From NCBI GenBank assembly GCA_002423265.1, contig DIVE01000022.1:1-6444 (forward strand): a DNA stretch of 6,444 bases, in the 5' to 3' direction. Below the pieces are notes generated by a model, which saw nothing but the letters and a program-made list of their open reading frames with translations, ran no database searches and was not told where the DNA came from. The DNA is from Methylophilaceae bacterium UBA6140 (GTDB taxonomy: Bacteria; Pseudomonadota; Gammaproteobacteria; Burkholderiales; Methylophilaceae). Each line of letters begins with the position of its first letter. Position 1 is the stretch's first letter. Positions 5,999-6,444 of this stretch are shown one piece after another. The position numbers were made by a program, and so were the translations under genes.

Positions 5999-6444
5999 AT
6001 GAGTTCCAAACCCAACGTGACAAACCCCGCCCCCCTAGCCAACATCCGCATCGTTCTCTGCCAGACCAGCCATCCCGGCAATATCGGCGCAACGGCCCGC
6101 GCCATGAAAACCATGGGGCTCTCCGACCTCCATCTGGTATCGCCCGCTTCGTTCCCGGACGCCCATGCAACCGTCATGGCAACCGGTGCCGCCGACTTGC
6201 TGCAGACCGCGAAAGTTTCTGCCACACTGGAACAAGCGCTCGAAGGCTGTGCGCTGGTGATCGGCCTCAGCGCGCGCAAACGGCAACTTTCGCATGAACT
6301 GTTACCGGCGCGTGAGGCGGCCCTGCGTGCGGTGTCGGTCGCAAGCAACCAAAAGGTGGCGCTGGTATTCGGTACCGAGATGAGCGGCCTTTCCAATGCT
6401 GAACTGGATTTGTGCCGGTTGCTGGCCATGATTCCCGCCAATCC
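5999..6444 (+). CDS. trmJ: tRNA (cytidine/uridine-32 2'-O)-methyltransferase TrmJ, 5' part
   Basis: TrmJ is a SPOUT-fold enzyme that uses S-adenosylmethionine to methylate the ribose of nucleotide 32 in the tRNA anticodon loop. 148 complete codons are visible before the right edge. NIRIVLCQTSHPGNIGATARAMKTMGL (15-41) matches the E. coli N-terminus, with catalytic Arg34 equal to Arg23 there. The knot motif LVFGTEMSGLSNAEL begins near 122 (G125, E127, G130), and MIPAN at the edge opens the third motif, whose remainder is missing. An extra 11 residues or so, rich in Pro, Ser and Asn, precede the family core. The ATG at 5999 is the only workable upstream start: earlier ATGs at 5976 and 5987 hit stops within four codons. 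It has no recognisable Shine-Dalgarno. It is divergent from suhB. Confidence 0.95.
   Translation, partial: MSSKPNVTNPAPLANIRIVLCQTSHPGNIGATARAMKTMGLSDLHLVSPASFPDAHATVMATGAADLLQTAKVSATLEQALEGCALVIGLSARKRQLSHELLPAREAALRAVSVASNQKVALVFGTEMSGLSNAELDLCRLLAMIPAN

Overview
The window looks like a chromosomal segment of a betaproteobacterium with moderate-to-high GC. The protein sequences suggest this: RoxA, SlyD, MutS, SuhB and TrmJ all read as proteobacterial, and several of them follow the E. coli proteins closely. A Nitrosomonadales-like lineage is a guess and cannot be settled from this sequence. No insertion sequence, tRNA, rRNA, CRISPR array or plasmid or phage gene was seen. Most of the window is housekeeping DNA.

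Layout from left to right. Bases 1-587 (minus strand) hold the first 195 codons of a ribosomal oxygenase of the RoxA/YcfD type, cut by the window edge. A 79-base divergent gap follows, then a plus-strand pair: a Bcp/PrxQ peroxiredoxin (667-1128) and a SlyD-type FKBP prolyl isomerase (1148-1627), 19 bases apart. After 50 bases comes an unrecognised plus-strand gene (1678-2526) whose C-terminal half carries the landmarks of a very small protein-kinase-like fold. It meets the 3' end of mutS head-on, with only 5 bases between the two stop codons, inside a perfect 17-base palindrome. mutS (5096-2532) lies downstream of suhB (5914-5102) on the minus strand, 5 bases away, so the two are probably one transcript. 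An 84-base divergent gap with a second perfect 17-base palindrome separates suhB from trmJ (5999 to the right edge, plus strand).

The known genes share a quality-control theme: oxidation repair (Bcp), protein folding and nickel handling (SlyD), ribosome and tRNA modification (RoxA, TrmJ), rRNA transcription support (SuhB) and DNA mismatch repair (MutS). They are not a dedicated pathway. The least explained item is the kinase-like orphan at 1678-2526. The best regulatory candidates are the palindrome in the suhB/trmJ gap and the hairpin over the roxA start codon. Every stretch longer than 300 bases is covered by a gene.
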